Source of the DNA: Tetragenococcus koreensis
GTDB lineage: Bacteria > Bacillota > Bacilli > Lactobacillales > Enterococcaceae
NCBI RefSeq assembly: GCF_003795145.1
Contig: NZ_CP027786.1
Span: 248,001 to 312,000 of the forward strand
DNA: 64,000 bases
Reading direction: 5' to 3'
Shown one piece after another: positions 10,280 through 19,754 of the stretch. The notes under the pieces are model-generated. The model made no database searches, was not told the DNA's origin, and saw only the letters and a list, made by a program, of their open reading frames with translations. The number at the start of each line of letters is the position of its first letter. The stretch's first letter is position 1. The position numbers and the translations under genes are program-made.

Positions 10280-13200
10280 TTGTCAAAGGAAGAAGAAACA
10301 TTTGAAATTCTCTTAGACCAAATCAACCTTGATGAAACTATGCGAGAAAATCCTTTGATCAAACAAGGAAAAATCAAACAAGTCATTGTTCATAAACAAT
10401 CGCAAAATTGGACATTTGTTTTAGCATTTGAAAAAATTTTGCCTGTCATGATTTATCAAAGTTTCCGACAAAACTTAGAAATGGCATTTCAAGATATTGC
10501 TTCAGTTGAGATGGTCATTGAAACAGACGATGCACAGTTTGACGAACAGTTGTTGCAAGAGTACTGGCCGTTAGTATTAGCTAACCAAAATTGTGATACG
10601 CCATTTGTTAAGCAAGTGCTAAAAAGCCAACAGCCTTTTATGGAGGAACGACAAATTATTTTGCCGATTGCCAATGAGGCAGTTATACCTAACTTACAAC
10701 AACAATATTTACCCATGATTGAAAAAATTTACCAATCTTTTGGGTTTGCAAAATTTCATATCAAGCCACAATTAGACCAAAAACAAGCAGATGAAAACAG
10801 AGAACAGCTTGAGGCTTTTCAAAAAGAACAGCAAGAAGCATTTATGCAGCAAGCGGCTGAATCTATTGCTTCGCATAAACAACAAAAGAAAGAAAAGAAA
10901 CAAGACAGTCAACCACTGAATGGTCCTATTGCGTTGGGGCGTTCGATTCCGCAAGATGAGTTAATTACACCTATGGGCAATATCTTGGAAGAAGAGCGAC
11001 GAGTTACTATTCAGGGCTATGTTTTTGATAAAGAAGTTCGTGAACTGCGTTCAGGAAGACAACTTTTAATTTTAAAAATTACTGACTATACATCATCGTT
11101 TGTGGCTAAGAAATTCTCGAATGGTGAAAAAGATGAACAAGTTTTTGCAGCAATTCAACAGGGTAGCTGGATGAAAGTCCGCGGAGGTGTTCAAGAGGAT
11201 ACTTTTATGCGCGATCTAGTGATGAATGCTCAAGACTTAGTTGAAGTAAAACATGAAAGTCGCAAGGACTACGCTAAAGAAGATGAAAAGCGCGTTGAAT
11301 TGCACTTACATTCAAACATGAGTACGATGGATGCTACCAATAGCGTTGCCGATTTTGTTGAACAAGCGGGTAAGTGGGGGCACAAAGCAATCGCTATTAC
11401 TGATCACGGCGGCGCTCAATCTTTTCCAGAAGCCCATCAAGCAGGACAAAAAAACGGTGTGAAAATTATTTACGGCGTGGAAGCTAACGTGGTTGATGAT
11501 GGCGTTGAGGTTGCTTATAATCCACAAGATGTTTCACTATCTGAAGGAACTTATGTTATTTTTGACGTGGAAACCACTGGACTTTCGGCAGTTTATGATT
11601 CGATTATTGAACTGGCAGCGGTCAAAATGAATAAAGGGAACGTTGAAGAGACGTTTGAAGAATTTATTGATCCTGGCCATCCACTATCCAATACAACCGT
11701 GAATTTGACTGGGATTACTGATGAAATGGTAAAAGGCTCTAAATCCGAAGAAGAAGTGTTGCAGTCATTTCGTGAGTTTGCTGAAGGAACGATTTTAGTT
11801 GCACATAATGCCTCATTTGATATGGGCTTTTTAAACATGAGTTATAAGCGTAATAATCTACCTGAAGCTTCTAATCCGGTTATTGATACTTTAGAATTAG
11901 CCCGCTTTTTGTATCCCGAGTTTAAGCGTTTTGGCTTAGGTGTGTTAACTAAAAAATTTGGTGTGTCATTGGAACAACATCACCGTGCTGTTTATGACGC
12001 AGAAGCAACTGGACATTTAGCCTGGATTTTTGTCAAAGAAGCTATGGAAAAACATGAAATGTATCTACATAAAGATTTGAATCGACATGTGGGTGGAGCG
12101 AATTCGATCAAGGCCGCTCGTCCGTTTCATGCCACCATCTTGGTTAAAACGCAAAAAGGGTTGAAAAACTTATTCAAATTGATTTCCATGTCAAACGTCA
12201 AATATTTTCATGATAAACAGCCACGAATTCCTCGTTCTGAACTTGTTAAACTACGCGAAGGCTTACTAATTGGAACGGCGTGCGATAAAGGTGAAGTTTT
12301 TGTTGCAATGATGCAAAAAGGCTATGAAGAAGCTAAAGAGCTGGCAAAATTTTATGATTATATTGAAGTGATGCCTAAGGCAGTTTATGCGCCTTTAATT
12401 GAACAAGAATTAGTTAAAAACGAAAAAGATTTGGAAGATATTATCGCTAAATTAGTAAAAATCGGAAAAGAGTTAGATAAACCTGTCATTGCTTCTGGCG
12501 ACGTCCATTATTTAAATGAAGAAGACGCCATTTATCGTAAGGTGCTGATCAATTCAATGGGTGGAGCGAATCCGTTGAATCGACACAGTTTACCTGATGT
12601 TCATTTCCGTACGACTGATGAGATGCTAACAGAATTTCAATTTTTAGGTAAAGAAGAAGCCAAAAAAATAGTGGTTGATAATCCTAATGAATTGAATGAA
12701 AGTTGTGAGGTTGTCATTCCGGTAAAAGATAAGTTATATACTCCTAAAATCCCTGGTTCTGAAGAAGAAATTACGAACTTCAGTTATTCTCGTGCCAAAG
12801 AATTGTATGGGGATCCTTTACCAGAAATCGTTGAAAAACGCTTGGAAAGAGAACTGAAATCAATCATTGGTAACGGCTTTTCTGTTATTTATCTAATTGC
12901 ACAAAAGTTAGTACTTAAAAGTAATAAAGATGGATATCTGGTAGGCTCACGTGGGTCTGTTGGTTCTAGTTTAGTAGCTACAATGACTGGGATCACTGAA
13001 GTAAATCCATTAGCGCCGCACTATTATTGTCCAGAATGCCAATACTCAGAATTTTATGATGATGGTTCTTATGGTTCAGGTTTTGATATGCCGGAAAAAG
13101 ATTGTCCGAAATGTGGCGCACGTTTGAAAAAAGATGGACATGATATTCCGTTTGAAACTTTTTTAGGTTTCAATGGCGATAAAGTTCCCGATATTGATTT

Positions 13201-14617
13201 GAACTTTTCCGGTGATTATCAACCGGAAGCTCACAACTATACGAAAGTGTTGTTTGGTGAAGATTACGTTTACCGAGCAGGAACGATTGGTACTGTAGCT
13301 GATAAAACAGCTTTTGGTTTTGTTAAAGGCTATGAACGCGACAATAATTTGAATTTCAGAAGTGCTGAAGTGGATCGTCTGGCTAAAGGGGCTACCGGCG
13401 TTAAACGGACTACTGGACAGCATCCAGGCGGGATTATTGTTATTCCTGATGATATGGATGTTTATGATTTTACGCCTATTCAATACCCAGCGGATGATTT
13501 AAATGCAGAGTGGCGCACTACGCACTTTGATTTCCACTCCATTCATGATAATGTCTTGAAACTGGATATTTTAGGTCATGATGATCCGACGGTTATTCGG
13601 ATGTTACAAGATTTGTCAGGGATTGATCCTCAAACGATTCCAACCGACGATCCAGAAGTTATGCGGATTTTTGAAGGAACTGAAGTTTTGGGAATTACAC
13701 CTGAGCAATCTTACTCTAAGACGGGGACACTAGGGATTCCTGAGTTTGGGACACGTTTTGTACGCGGAATGTTAGAAGACACACATCCCTCAACTTTCGC
13801 TGAATTACTACAAATTTCTGGTTTATCCCATGGGACTGACGTTTGGTTAGGAAATGCCGACGAACTCGTGCGTCAGGGAACTGCCGATTTAGCCCACGTT
13901 ATCGGCTGTCGTGATGATATCATGGTATATTTGATGCATGCTGGACTTGACGCTGGCATAGCTTTTCAAATTATGGAACATGTCCGTAAGGGTAAAGGTA
14001 TCCCAGATGAATGGCAAGAAGAGATGAAAAAATTTGATGTGCCCGATTGGTATATTGACTCTTGCTTGAAAATCAAATATATGTTTCCTAAAGCCCACGC
14101 AGCAGCCTATGTTTTGATGGCATTGCGGGTTGCTTATTTCAAAGTTTATTTCCCGATACTTTATTATTGTGCTTATTTCTCAGTTCGGGCGGATGATTTT
14201 GATCTAGTTGCGATGAGTAAAGGAAAAGATGCCGTAAAAGAACGGATGAAAGAAATAACCGATAAAGGTATGGATGCTTCCGCTAAAGAAAAAAATCTGT
14301 TAACAGTTCTTGAACTATGTAATGAGATGTTAGAACGTGGTTATGAATTTGGCATGATTGATTTATATAAATCAGACGCTGTCAATTTTGTCATCGAAGA
14401 TAATAAACTGATTGCGCCACTCAGAGCCGTTCCAAGTTTAGGGACCAATGTAGCTAAACAAATTGTAAAAGCACGAGAAGATGGTCCGTTTCTATCAAAA
14501 GAAGACCTTGCAAACCGTGCAAAAGTTTCAAAAACATTAATAGATTATATGTCAGATAATGGTGTTTTAAACGATTTACCTGATGAAAACCAATTATCGT
14601 TGTTTGATATGTTATAA
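10280..14617 (+). CDS. polC: DNA polymerase III alpha subunit, Gram-positive type PolC
   Basis: 1445 residues, the normal size. In order: an N-terminal domain, an OB-fold (about 235-330), a PHP domain (HLHS near 340) interrupted by a DEDDh proofreading exonuclease (FDVETTGL near 427, ending near 600), a zinc finger (CPEC near 917, CPKC near 942), the polymerase palm with the catalytic PDIDLNFSG near 969 and a C-terminal helix-hairpin-helix region. PolC is the main replicative polymerase and carries its own 3'-5' proofreading. The start is TTG at 10280, chosen for AAGGAG 9 nt upstream. It is monocistronic, between two terminators. Confidence 0.98.
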   Translation: MSKEEETFEILLDQINLDETMRENPLIKQGKIKQVIVHKQSQNWTFVLAFEKILPVMIYQSFRQNLEMAFQDIASVEMVIETDDAQFDEQLLQEYWPLVLANQNCDTPFVKQVLKSQQPFMEERQIILPIANEAVIPNLQQQYLPMIEKIYQSFGFAKFHIKPQLDQKQADENREQLEAFQKEQQEAFMQQAAESIASHKQQKKEKKQDSQPLNGPIALGRSIPQDELITPMGNILEEERRVTIQGYVFDKEVRELRSGRQLLILKITDYTSSFVAKKFSNGEKDEQVFAAIQQGSWMKVRGGVQEDTFMRDLVMNAQDLVEVKHESRKDYAKEDEKRVELHLHSNMSTMDATNSVADFVEQAGKWGHKAIAITDHGGAQSFPEAHQAGQKNGVKIIYGVEANVVDDGVEVAYNPQDVSLSEGTYVIFDVETTGLSAVYDSIIELAAVKMNKGNVEETFEEFIDPGHPLSNTTVNLTGITDEMVKGSKSEEEVLQSFREFAEGTILVAHNASFDMGFLNMSYKRNNLPEASNPVIDTLELARFLYPEFKRFGLGVLTKKFGVSLEQHHRAVYDAEATGHLAWIFVKEAMEKHEMYLHKDLNRHVGGANSIKAARPFHATILVKTQKGLKNLFKLISMSNVKYFHDKQPRIPRSELVKLREGLLIGTACDKGEVFVAMMQKGYEEAKELAKFYDYIEVMPKAVYAPLIEQELVKNEKDLEDIIAKLVKIGKELDKPVIASGDVHYLNEEDAIYRKVLINSMGGANPLNRHSLPDVHFRTTDEMLTEFQFLGKEEAKKIVVDNPNELNESCEVVIPVKDKLYTPKIPGSEEEITNFSYSRAKELYGDPLPEIVEKRLERELKSIIGNGFSVIYLIAQKLVLKSNKDGYLVGSRGSVGSSLVATMTGITEVNPLAPHYYCPECQYSEFYDDGSYGSGFDMPEKDCPKCGARLKKDGHDIPFETFLGFNGDKVPDIDLNFSGDYQPEAHNYTKVLFGEDYVYRAGTIGTVADKTAFGFVKGYERDNNLNFRSAEVDRLAKGATGVKRTTGQHPGGIIVIPDDMDVYDFTPIQYPADDLNAEWRTTHFDFHSIHDNVLKLDILGHDDPTVIRMLQDLSGIDPQTIPTDDPEVMRIFEGTEVLGITPEQSYSKTGTLGIPEFGTRFVRGMLEDTHPSTFAELLQISGLSHGTDVWLGNADELVRQGTADLAHVIGCRDDIMVYLMHAGLDAGIAFQIMEHVRKGKGIPDEWQEEMKKFDVPDWYIDSCLKIKYMFPKAHAAAYVLMALRVAYFKVYFPILYYCAYFSVRADDFDLVAMSKGKDAVKERMKEITDKGMDASAKEKNLLTVLELCNEMLERGYEFGMIDLYKSDAVNFVIEDNKLIAPLRAVPSLGTNVAKQIVKAREDGPFLSKEDLANRAKVSKTLIDYMSDNGVLNDLPDENQLSLFDML

Positions 14618-14634
14618 ACACAATAAAACAAATG

Positions 14635-14677
14635 AGGTCATCTCTAACTTTTGATAGGTGGAGATGACCTTTTGTTT
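14635..14677 (+). terminator. Terminator of polC
   Basis: AGGTCATCTC / GAGATGACCT stem with a 16-nt loop, followed by TTTGTTTT, 17 nt after the polC stop. Confidence 0.88.
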
Positions 14678-14817
14678 TAAAATAAAAAATGAGCTTTGTT
14701 GCCCTAAGTCAGCAAAGAAGGGGCCGCAAATTTCCTACCATTTTTTACATTAATGAAAAATTGATTCCTCTAGCAAAAAGTTATAAACTAAAGGGAAATG
14801 CACGAAGGGGTGGGGAA

Positions 14818-15615
14818 ATGTATACCGTGACAAGTATCCGTAAATTAAAAGGCATTTTTTACCAAGTAACTCTTGATAACCAGGAGAAAATCAGAGTTTC
14901 TGAAGATCTATTGGTTCGTTTCCGATTATTAAAGGGCAGCGAATTAACAGCTGAAAAATTAGCAGAAGTCAAAGAACAAGCCAGTTACGATTATGGGTTA
15001 CAAGCAGCGTTAAATTATATTAGTTACCAATTACGCACCGAAAAAGAAGTTCGCACTTATTTGCAAAAAAAAGAGGTCCCCTTAGAAGACCGGCATAAGA
15101 TTGTTGCTCGCTTAAAAGAACTTGATGTATTAAACGATCAGACGTATGCTGTGAGCTACGTTCGTACTCAAATTCGTTTAAGTGATAAAGGCCCAAGTAA
15201 TTTAACTCAACAACTGCGTAAAAAAGGAGTACAAGATGATTTGATTGCAGAAGCAATGGAGTTATACACGCCGGAATTACAAGCAGAGATTGCAGCACGT
15301 ACGGCAGCTAAAGGGTTGAAAAAAATACGTGGGAAAAGTTATCGCGAAACTTTACAGAAACTACATTTGAACTTAACTAAAAAAGGATTTAATCAAGATA
15401 TTATCCAACAAGCGATGGATCAGCTTGAATATGAAATTGATGAAACGCAAGAATGGGAAATTTTACAAAAAGAAGGACAAAAGCTGTTGCAACGCGACCA
15501 TTCTAAGGATTATAGCAAGAAAAAAATGAAAATCAAGCAAAAATTATATCAAAAAGGTTTTGCTGCTGATTTGATTCAACAATTTATTGATGAGGAAGTT
15601 TTAGATGAAAAGTAA
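14818..15615 (+). CDS. recX: Regulatory protein RecX
   Basis: 265 residues of the RecX family, made of repeated three-helix units such as ALNYISYQLRTEKEVRTYLQKKEV and the later LHLNLTKKGFNQDIIQQAMDQL. RecX binds RecA filaments and limits strand exchange. The frame is open back to 14689, but the ATG at 14818 is preferred because it follows AAGGGGTGGGG and gives the family start (MYTVTSIRKLKG). It overlaps mutY by 11 nt, so both DNA-maintenance genes are coupled. Confidence 0.9.
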   Translation: MYTVTSIRKLKGIFYQVTLDNQEKIRVSEDLLVRFRLLKGSELTAEKLAEVKEQASYDYGLQAALNYISYQLRTEKEVRTYLQKKEVPLEDRHKIVARLKELDVLNDQTYAVSYVRTQIRLSDKGPSNLTQQLRKKGVQDDLIAEAMELYTPELQAEIAARTAAKGLKKIRGKSYRETLQKLHLNLTKKGFNQDIIQQAMDQLEYEIDETQEWEILQKEGQKLLQRDHSKDYSKKKMKIKQKLYQKGFAADLIQQFIDEEVLDEK

Positions 15616-16747
15616 GATGTGGGATGAACAAACAATCCATGCCTTTCAGACAACTTTGCTAGATTGGTATCATCAAAACAAAAGGAACTTGCCCTGGCGT
15701 GCTGATACGAATCCTTATAAGGTATGGATCTCAGAAATTATGTTACAACAAACGCGGGTAGACACGGTGATCGATTATTATTATCGTTTTATGGAAGAAT
15801 TTCCCACGATTAAAAGCTTGGCTGAGGCCAACGAGGAAAAACTATTAAAAGTTTGGGAAGGCTTAGGCTATTACTCCAGAGCTAGAAATTTGAAAGTTGC
15901 TGCAACCCAAATTCAAGAAAACTTTAATGGAGAGTTTCCACAAACAGTTGAAGGAATTAGAAGTTTAAAGGGGATTGGTCCTTATACAGCAGGAGCCATT
16001 GCAAGCATATCTTTTGGCCTGCCAGAGCCGGCCATTGATGGGAATGTCATGCGGGTAATCAGTCGTTTATTTGGTGTTGAAGAAGATATTGCTAAGGCTA
16101 GCACCTACAAAATATTTGACCAGATTCTTCGTGCAATTATTTCGCATGAAAACCCTGGAGATATGAATCAAGCGCTGATGGAAGTAGGAGCGACGGTTTC
16201 CACGCCAGCAGCGAAAGAGTGCCCAGAATGGCTCAAACCTTTTTGCTATGCTTGTGCTCATGATGAGCATGATAAATTTCCAGTCAAGTCGAAAAAGGCC
16301 AAGCCTAAAGATGTTTACTATTTAGCGGGTGTTATCGAAAATAAAGAACATGAACATTTACTAATACAGCGCCCTGAAAATGGACTTTTAGCTAAGATGT
16401 GGCATTATCCACTAGAAGAAGTTGAGCCCAGGAAATACCAGGAATTTAAACAGCTCTGGCAAAAAGAAGACAGTAAGCAGTTATCATTAGACTTGGTAGC
16501 TGAAGATACTGTACCAGAACTTTTCAGCAGCTGGCCGGTTGTCTGGCAAAAACGACATTTCGGCGAAGTCACTCATGTATTTAGTCATTTAAAATGGCAT
16601 ATTCTCATTTTCTATGGACGTACACAAACTGAGTTTCTACCTGAACATGGTAAATGGCTGGATGAACAATCTTTTTCTGACCTTGTTTTTCCTAAAGTTC
16701 AGCAAAAAATAGTCCAACAATTCAATAAAACGCATAAAGTTGAATAA
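15605..16747 (+). CDS. mutY: A/G-specific adenine glycosylase MutY, apparently without an Fe-S cluster
   Basis: 380 residues. The catalytic Glu lies in EIMLQQTRV (E44), the helix-hairpin-helix is LKGIGPYTAGAIA and the catalytic Asp is in PAIDGNVMRV (D145). The C-terminal NUDIX-like 8-oxoG-reading domain retains the FSHLKWH loop. MutY removes adenine paired with 8-oxoguanine. The Fe-S loop is abnormal: after MEVGATVSTPAAKEC the four-cysteine C-x6-C-x2-C-x5-C pattern is broken (first ligand Ser, last replaced by Asp). Clusterless MutY is known among lactic acid bacteria, so the protein is probably still active. It overlaps recX by 11 nt. Confidence 0.95.
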   Translation: MKSKMWDEQTIHAFQTTLLDWYHQNKRNLPWRADTNPYKVWISEIMLQQTRVDTVIDYYYRFMEEFPTIKSLAEANEEKLLKVWEGLGYYSRARNLKVAATQIQENFNGEFPQTVEGIRSLKGIGPYTAGAIASISFGLPEPAIDGNVMRVISRLFGVEEDIAKASTYKIFDQILRAIISHENPGDMNQALMEVGATVSTPAAKECPEWLKPFCYACAHDEHDKFPVKSKKAKPKDVYYLAGVIENKEHEHLLIQRPENGLLAKMWHYPLEEVEPRKYQEFKQLWQKEDSKQLSLDLVAEDTVPELFSSWPVVWQKRHFGEVTHVFSHLKWHILIFYGRTQTEFLPEHGKWLDEQSFSDLVFPKVQQKIVQQFNKTHKVE

Positions 16748-16773
16748 GATTTATAGAAAACAATTGAATTTAT

Positions 16774-16782
16774 TGCTATAAT
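16774..16782 (+). promoter_or_regulatory. Extended -10 promoter of the DUF402 gene
   Basis: TGCTATAAT (TATAAT at 16777-16782) is a near-perfect extended -10, 45 nt before the RBS of the next gene. Confidence 0.6.
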
Positions 16783-16842
16783 ATTTATGATGCCGGTGTA
16801 AGACACCCAAGCAAATACGAGTTTCGTAAGGTGAGGGTTGCT

Positions 16843-17376
16843 ATGAGAATGCCTAAAGAAGGCGAGTTTGTTAGTATTCAAAGTTACAAACATGATGGCA
16901 ATTTGCATCGAACGTGGCGCGATACGATGGTATTGAAAACTAGTGAGCAGTCACTGATCGGACTAAATGATCATACATTAGTAACCGAATCAGATGGCCG
17001 ACGCTGGGTAACCCGCGAGCCAGCTATTGTTTACTTTCACAAAAAGTACTGGTTCAATATAGTAGCAATGATTCGAGAAAAGGGGGTTTCCTATTATTGT
17101 AATCTAGCTTCGCCCTTTGTTTTAGACGAAGAAGCACTGAAATATATTGATTACGATTTGGATATCAAAGTTTTTCCAGATGGAGAAAAACGATTGTTGG
17201 ATGTGGATGAGTATGAGTTACATGGCAAATTGATGCATTATCCAAACGATATTGATTACATTTTAAAAGAAAATGTCAAAATTTTAGTTGATTGGATCAA
17301 TAATGGAAAAGGGCCTTTTTCGCAAGGGTACGTCGATATATGGTATAACCGCTACAAGCAATTGTCGCATAAGTAA
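16843..17376 (+). CDS. DUF402 family nucleoside di-/triphosphatase (Ntdp-like)
   Basis: 177 residues of the DUF402/UPF0374 family. The N-terminal beta barrel has the typical [20 protein letters not shown], followed by [19 protein letters not shown] and the acidic patch [23 protein letters not shown] that binds the metal. Characterised members hydrolyse nucleoside tri- and diphosphates. The ATG at 16843 is chosen because TAAGGTGAGG sits 6 nt upstream; the frame also contains a GTG at 16831 inside that SD. It is monocistronic and ends at a large hairpin shared with the convergent GNAT gene. Confidence 0.88.
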   Translation: MRMPKEGEFVSIQSYKHDGNLHRTWRDTMVLKTSEQSLIGLNDHTLVTESDGRRWVTREPAIVYFHKKYWFNIVAMIREKGVSYYCNLASPFVLDEEALKYIDYDLDIKVFPDGEKRLLDVDEYELHGKLMHYPNDIDYILKENVKILVDWINNGKGPFSQGYVDIWYNRYKQLSHK

Positions 17377-17411
17377 AAAAGGGCTGTAACATAAGTCCTT
17401 TTGATAATAAA

Positions 17412-17492
17412 ATATCCGGACTATATAGAGTGCTTTTGCGGCTATTTGTCGCAATTAGCAAATCTCTCATCAGATATAGTTCGGGTATTTTT
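17412..17492. terminator. Large bidirectional hairpin between convergent genes
   Basis: ATATCCGGACTATAT (17412-17426) pairs over 15 bp, with two G-U pairs, with 17474-17488. The inner sequence continues as AGAG/CTCT, TGCT/AGCA and TTGCG/CGCAA, so almost the whole 81 nt folds into one rod. T residues follow on the plus side. It probably terminates both genes. Upstream, GCTGTAACATAAGTC resembles an intergenic motif also seen near 33717. Confidence 0.65.
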
Positions 17493-17516
17493 GTTTTTAC
17501 TTACGTCATAGACTTT

Positions 17517-17954
17517 TTATGCGATGGTTTTCGTCATTGTAATATGTTGGATCCCAGCGTCTAAAAAGTAATCCCCTTCTTCCTGATAGCCTAAATTTTG
17601 ATAAAAGTTGCGGGCAGTGATTTGCGCTCCTAAGACCATTTTTTGATAGCCTTGCTTTTGCGCGTAGGATTCTGCTTCAGCCATCATGACTTTACCATAG
17701 CCTTTTTTTCTGGCGTCTTTTGCAACTGCCATCCGTTGTACTTTGATGGTGTTGTAATCAGTTGCCAATAAGCGAACGGTGGCAAGGGGTGTGTTTGCTT
17801 CATCATATAAAACAAAATGAATTGCTTGTTGTTCGTCTGTATCGATTTCTCGCTCAGGCGGGACTTGTTGTTCTTCTATGAAAACTTGCTTTCTAATAGC
17901 AAGTGCATCCGAGTAAGTATCACTTAGAATATCATTGGTATGGGTTGTATACAA
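17517..17954 (-). CDS. GNAT family N-acetyltransferase (ElaA/YjcF-like)
   Basis: About 145 residues of a compact GNAT fold. ALAIRKQVFIEEQQVPPEREID at the N-terminus and QRMAVAKDARKKGYGKVMM (acetyl-CoA loop) are typical of the ElaA/YjcF branch, as is the late FYQNLGYQEEGDYFLDAGIQHITM. The substrate is unknown. On the minus strand GAGGTGA lies 5 nt before a TTG (17954), which I take as the start; a GTG at 17963 gives a three-residue extension but overlaps the SD. It is convergent with the DUF402 gene. Confidence 0.82.
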   Translation of the reverse strand: MYTTHTNDILSDTYSDALAIRKQVFIEEQQVPPEREIDTDEQQAIHFVLYDEANTPLATVRLLATDYNTIKVQRMAVAKDARKKGYGKVMMAEAESYAQKQGYQKMVLGAQITARNFYQNLGYQEEGDYFLDAGIQHITMTKTIA

Positions 17955-18054
17955 TTTTATCACCTCGCAACGATTATACCGTTTTGCAAAAAAAATGGCT
18001 AGCTAGAAAAACCGAAGTAAAAGATAAACATTTGATAATGTGAATCTGTTTTCA

Positions 18055-18112
18055 TTGAAAAGAAAAACGCTTTGTGGTAGCATTCTATTGTGGTTGAAAA
18101 CCACGTTTTTTT
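18055..18112 (+). promoter_or_regulatory. Promoter followed at once by a hairpin with T tract
   Basis: TTGAAA (18055-18060) and TAGCAT (18078-18083) are 17 bp apart. The expected start point near 18090 is the first base of GTGGTT-GAA-AACCAC, a 6-bp hairpin followed by eight T residues. It would be either a 5'-protective hairpin or a very early attenuator for the downstream CNNM gene. Confidence 0.5.
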
Positions 18113-18147
18113 TATAAAAATTGAAAAAATAAGGAGCGAATGCAATT

Positions 18148-19527
18148 ATGAATGCTGACCCCGGGAGTCAGTCGCTGATAGCGCAACTATTGCTATTAAT
18201 TGTTTTAACATTAGTGAATGCTTTTTTAGCAGCGTCAGAAATCGCTGTAGTTTCGATCAATAAAAGTCGGATCGAGCAGCAAGCAGAAGAAGGAGATAAA
18301 AAGTCCCAAAATCTTTTACATACACTAAAAGATCCTACAAATTTTTTATCAACAATTCAAGTGGGAATTACTTTGGTTAATATTTTATCGGGGGCATCTC
18401 TGGCTTCACAACTGGCTGAACGACTTTCGCCTTACTTAGGTGGAGGCGCTGCGGCAACAAGTATGGCAAATGTCATTATGGTAGTGCTTTTGACGTATAT
18501 TTCGATTGTATTTGGTGAATTATATCCAAAACGAATTGCTATGGGTAAGACTGAAGAAGTAGCAAAATTTGCTGCTGGAATTATCCGCGTTATCGGAAAA
18601 ATTGCAAAACCATTTGTTTGGCTGCTATCAGCATCGACAAATTTACTCGCACGAATTACTCCAATGGAATTCGATGATGAAGAAAATAAAATGACGCGGG
18701 ATGAAATGCGTTACATGATGGAAACAGAAGGTGTCTTTGAAGATGAGGAATTGTCCATGCTTCAAGGAGTTTTTTCGCTAGATACCAAAGTAGCACGCGA
18801 AGTAATGGTGCCTCGTACAGATACTTATATGGTTGATATCAATGATAACGTAAGCGACGTAATCCAAGATATCTTAAAGCAAAATTATTCCCGAATTCCT
18901 ATTTTTAATGAGGAAAAGGATAAAGTGATTGGCGTCTTACACACGAAAAATCTATTAAAAGGAGCCTATAAACAAGGCTTTGATAATATTGATTTACTTT
19001 CATTGTTGCAAGAGCCTTTATTTGTACCAGAAACTGTTTTTATTGACGATTTGTTATATGAAATGAAGAAAACTCAAAATCAAATGGCGATTTTATTAGA
19101 CGAATATGGTGGCGTTGTAGGGATTGTGACCTTAGAAGATTTACTAGAAGAAATCGTGGGTGAAATTGATGACGAGTCGGATGAGGTAGAAACCCTTTAT
19201 AAAAAAGTCTCTGATTCAGAATACATTATTCAAGGTGGCATGTTGATTGACGAATTCAATGAAGCCTTTGATACCAATCTTCATATGTCTGATGTTGATA
19301 CAATGGCCGGTTATTTGATTACGGCTTTAGGTGAAATCCCTGAAGAAGGCGAAAAGTTAACCTTTGATGTGGATAATTTAACATTAGTATCGGAACAGAC
19401 CGTGGGTTCACGTGTTTTGAAAATTCGTGTCATTTTTCATGATTTAGATGAAACCGAAGGTGTAGAGCCTGAAGAAGAACGCCGTTTCTTCCACAAAGAT
19501 TTTGAAGATGACGAACCTAGACGTTAA
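18148..19527 (+). CDS. CNNM/CorC-type membrane protein (hemolysin C-like) with CBS domains
   Basis: 459 residues: an N-terminal DUF21 transmembrane domain with four hydrophobic helices (about 10-150), two CBS domains (about 215-335, with PRTDTYMV and GVLHTKNLL) and a C-terminal CorC_HlyC domain. Family members act in magnesium or sodium/magnesium export and adenine nucleotide sensing through the CBS pair; the hemolysin name is historical. RBS AAGGAG is upstream of the ATG. It is monocistronic, with its own promoter and a terminator directly after the stop. Confidence 0.9.
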   Translation: MNADPGSQSLIAQLLLLIVLTLVNAFLAASEIAVVSINKSRIEQQAEEGDKKSQNLLHTLKDPTNFLSTIQVGITLVNILSGASLASQLAERLSPYLGGGAAATSMANVIMVVLLTYISIVFGELYPKRIAMGKTEEVAKFAAGIIRVIGKIAKPFVWLLSASTNLLARITPMEFDDEENKMTRDEMRYMMETEGVFEDEELSMLQGVFSLDTKVAREVMVPRTDTYMVDINDNVSDVIQDILKQNYSRIPIFNEEKDKVIGVLHTKNLLKGAYKQGFDNIDLLSLLQEPLFVPETVFIDDLLYEMKKTQNQMAILLDEYGGVVGIVTLEDLLEEIVGEIDDESDEVETLYKKVSDSEYIIQGGMLIDEFNEAFDTNLHMSDVDTMAGYLITALGEIPEEGEKLTFDVDNLTLVSEQTVGSRVLKIRVIFHDLDETEGVEPEEERRFFHKDFEDDEPRR

Positions 19528-19528
19528 T

Positions 19529-19566
19529 AAAAGAAGCAGAATCTTATAAAGGTTCTGCTTCTTTTA
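19529..19566 (+). terminator. Terminator of the CNNM gene
   Basis: AAAAGAAGCAGAA / TTCTGCTTCTTTT is a 13-bp stem with a short loop and T-rich tail directly after the stop codon. Confidence 0.88.
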
Positions 19567-19599
19567 TTGACTATAAACAAATAAACGGAGGAACTGCTA

Positions 19600-19656
19600 A
19601 TGGTTATTCTGTCGGATCGATTAGCTGTTTTTATTTATTTTTATTTGTTCACATGA
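19600..19656 (+). CDS. Possible 18-residue hydrophobic peptide
   Basis: A tiny ORF reads MVILSDRLAVFIYFYLFT. It is preceded by CGGAGG at 8 nt, a better Shine-Dalgarno match than many genes here. The peptide would be a single hydrophobic segment. It lies between the CNNM terminator and prfC, with no clear promoter of its own. It may be a leader or membrane peptide, or chance. Confidence 0.3.
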   Translation: MVILSDRLAVFIYFYLFT

Positions 19657-19713
19657 TATACTGATCAAGTTCGTATTTATCAAGAAAATAATTTATAAGA
19701 CAAGTTTGAAATG

Positions 19714-19741
19714 AAAGGAGAGACTGCAAGAATAGCAGTCT
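19714..19741 (+). promoter_or_regulatory. prfC Shine-Dalgarno separated from the start by a hairpin
   Basis: AAAGGAG (19714-19720) is immediately followed by AGACTGC-AAGAATA-GCAGTCT, a perfect 7-bp hairpin, and the prfC ATG lies 13 nt beyond it. No SD lies directly before the ATG and an in-frame TAA at 19749 excludes earlier starts. Folding would bring SD and start closer. Confidence 0.45.
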
Positions 19742-19754
19742 TGCAGTATAAGAG

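Noticed and set aside
14689-14817. 43-residue N-terminal extension of recX
   Set aside because: The extension lacks a strong RBS and has no family counterpart; the inner ATG follows AAGGGGTGGGG.
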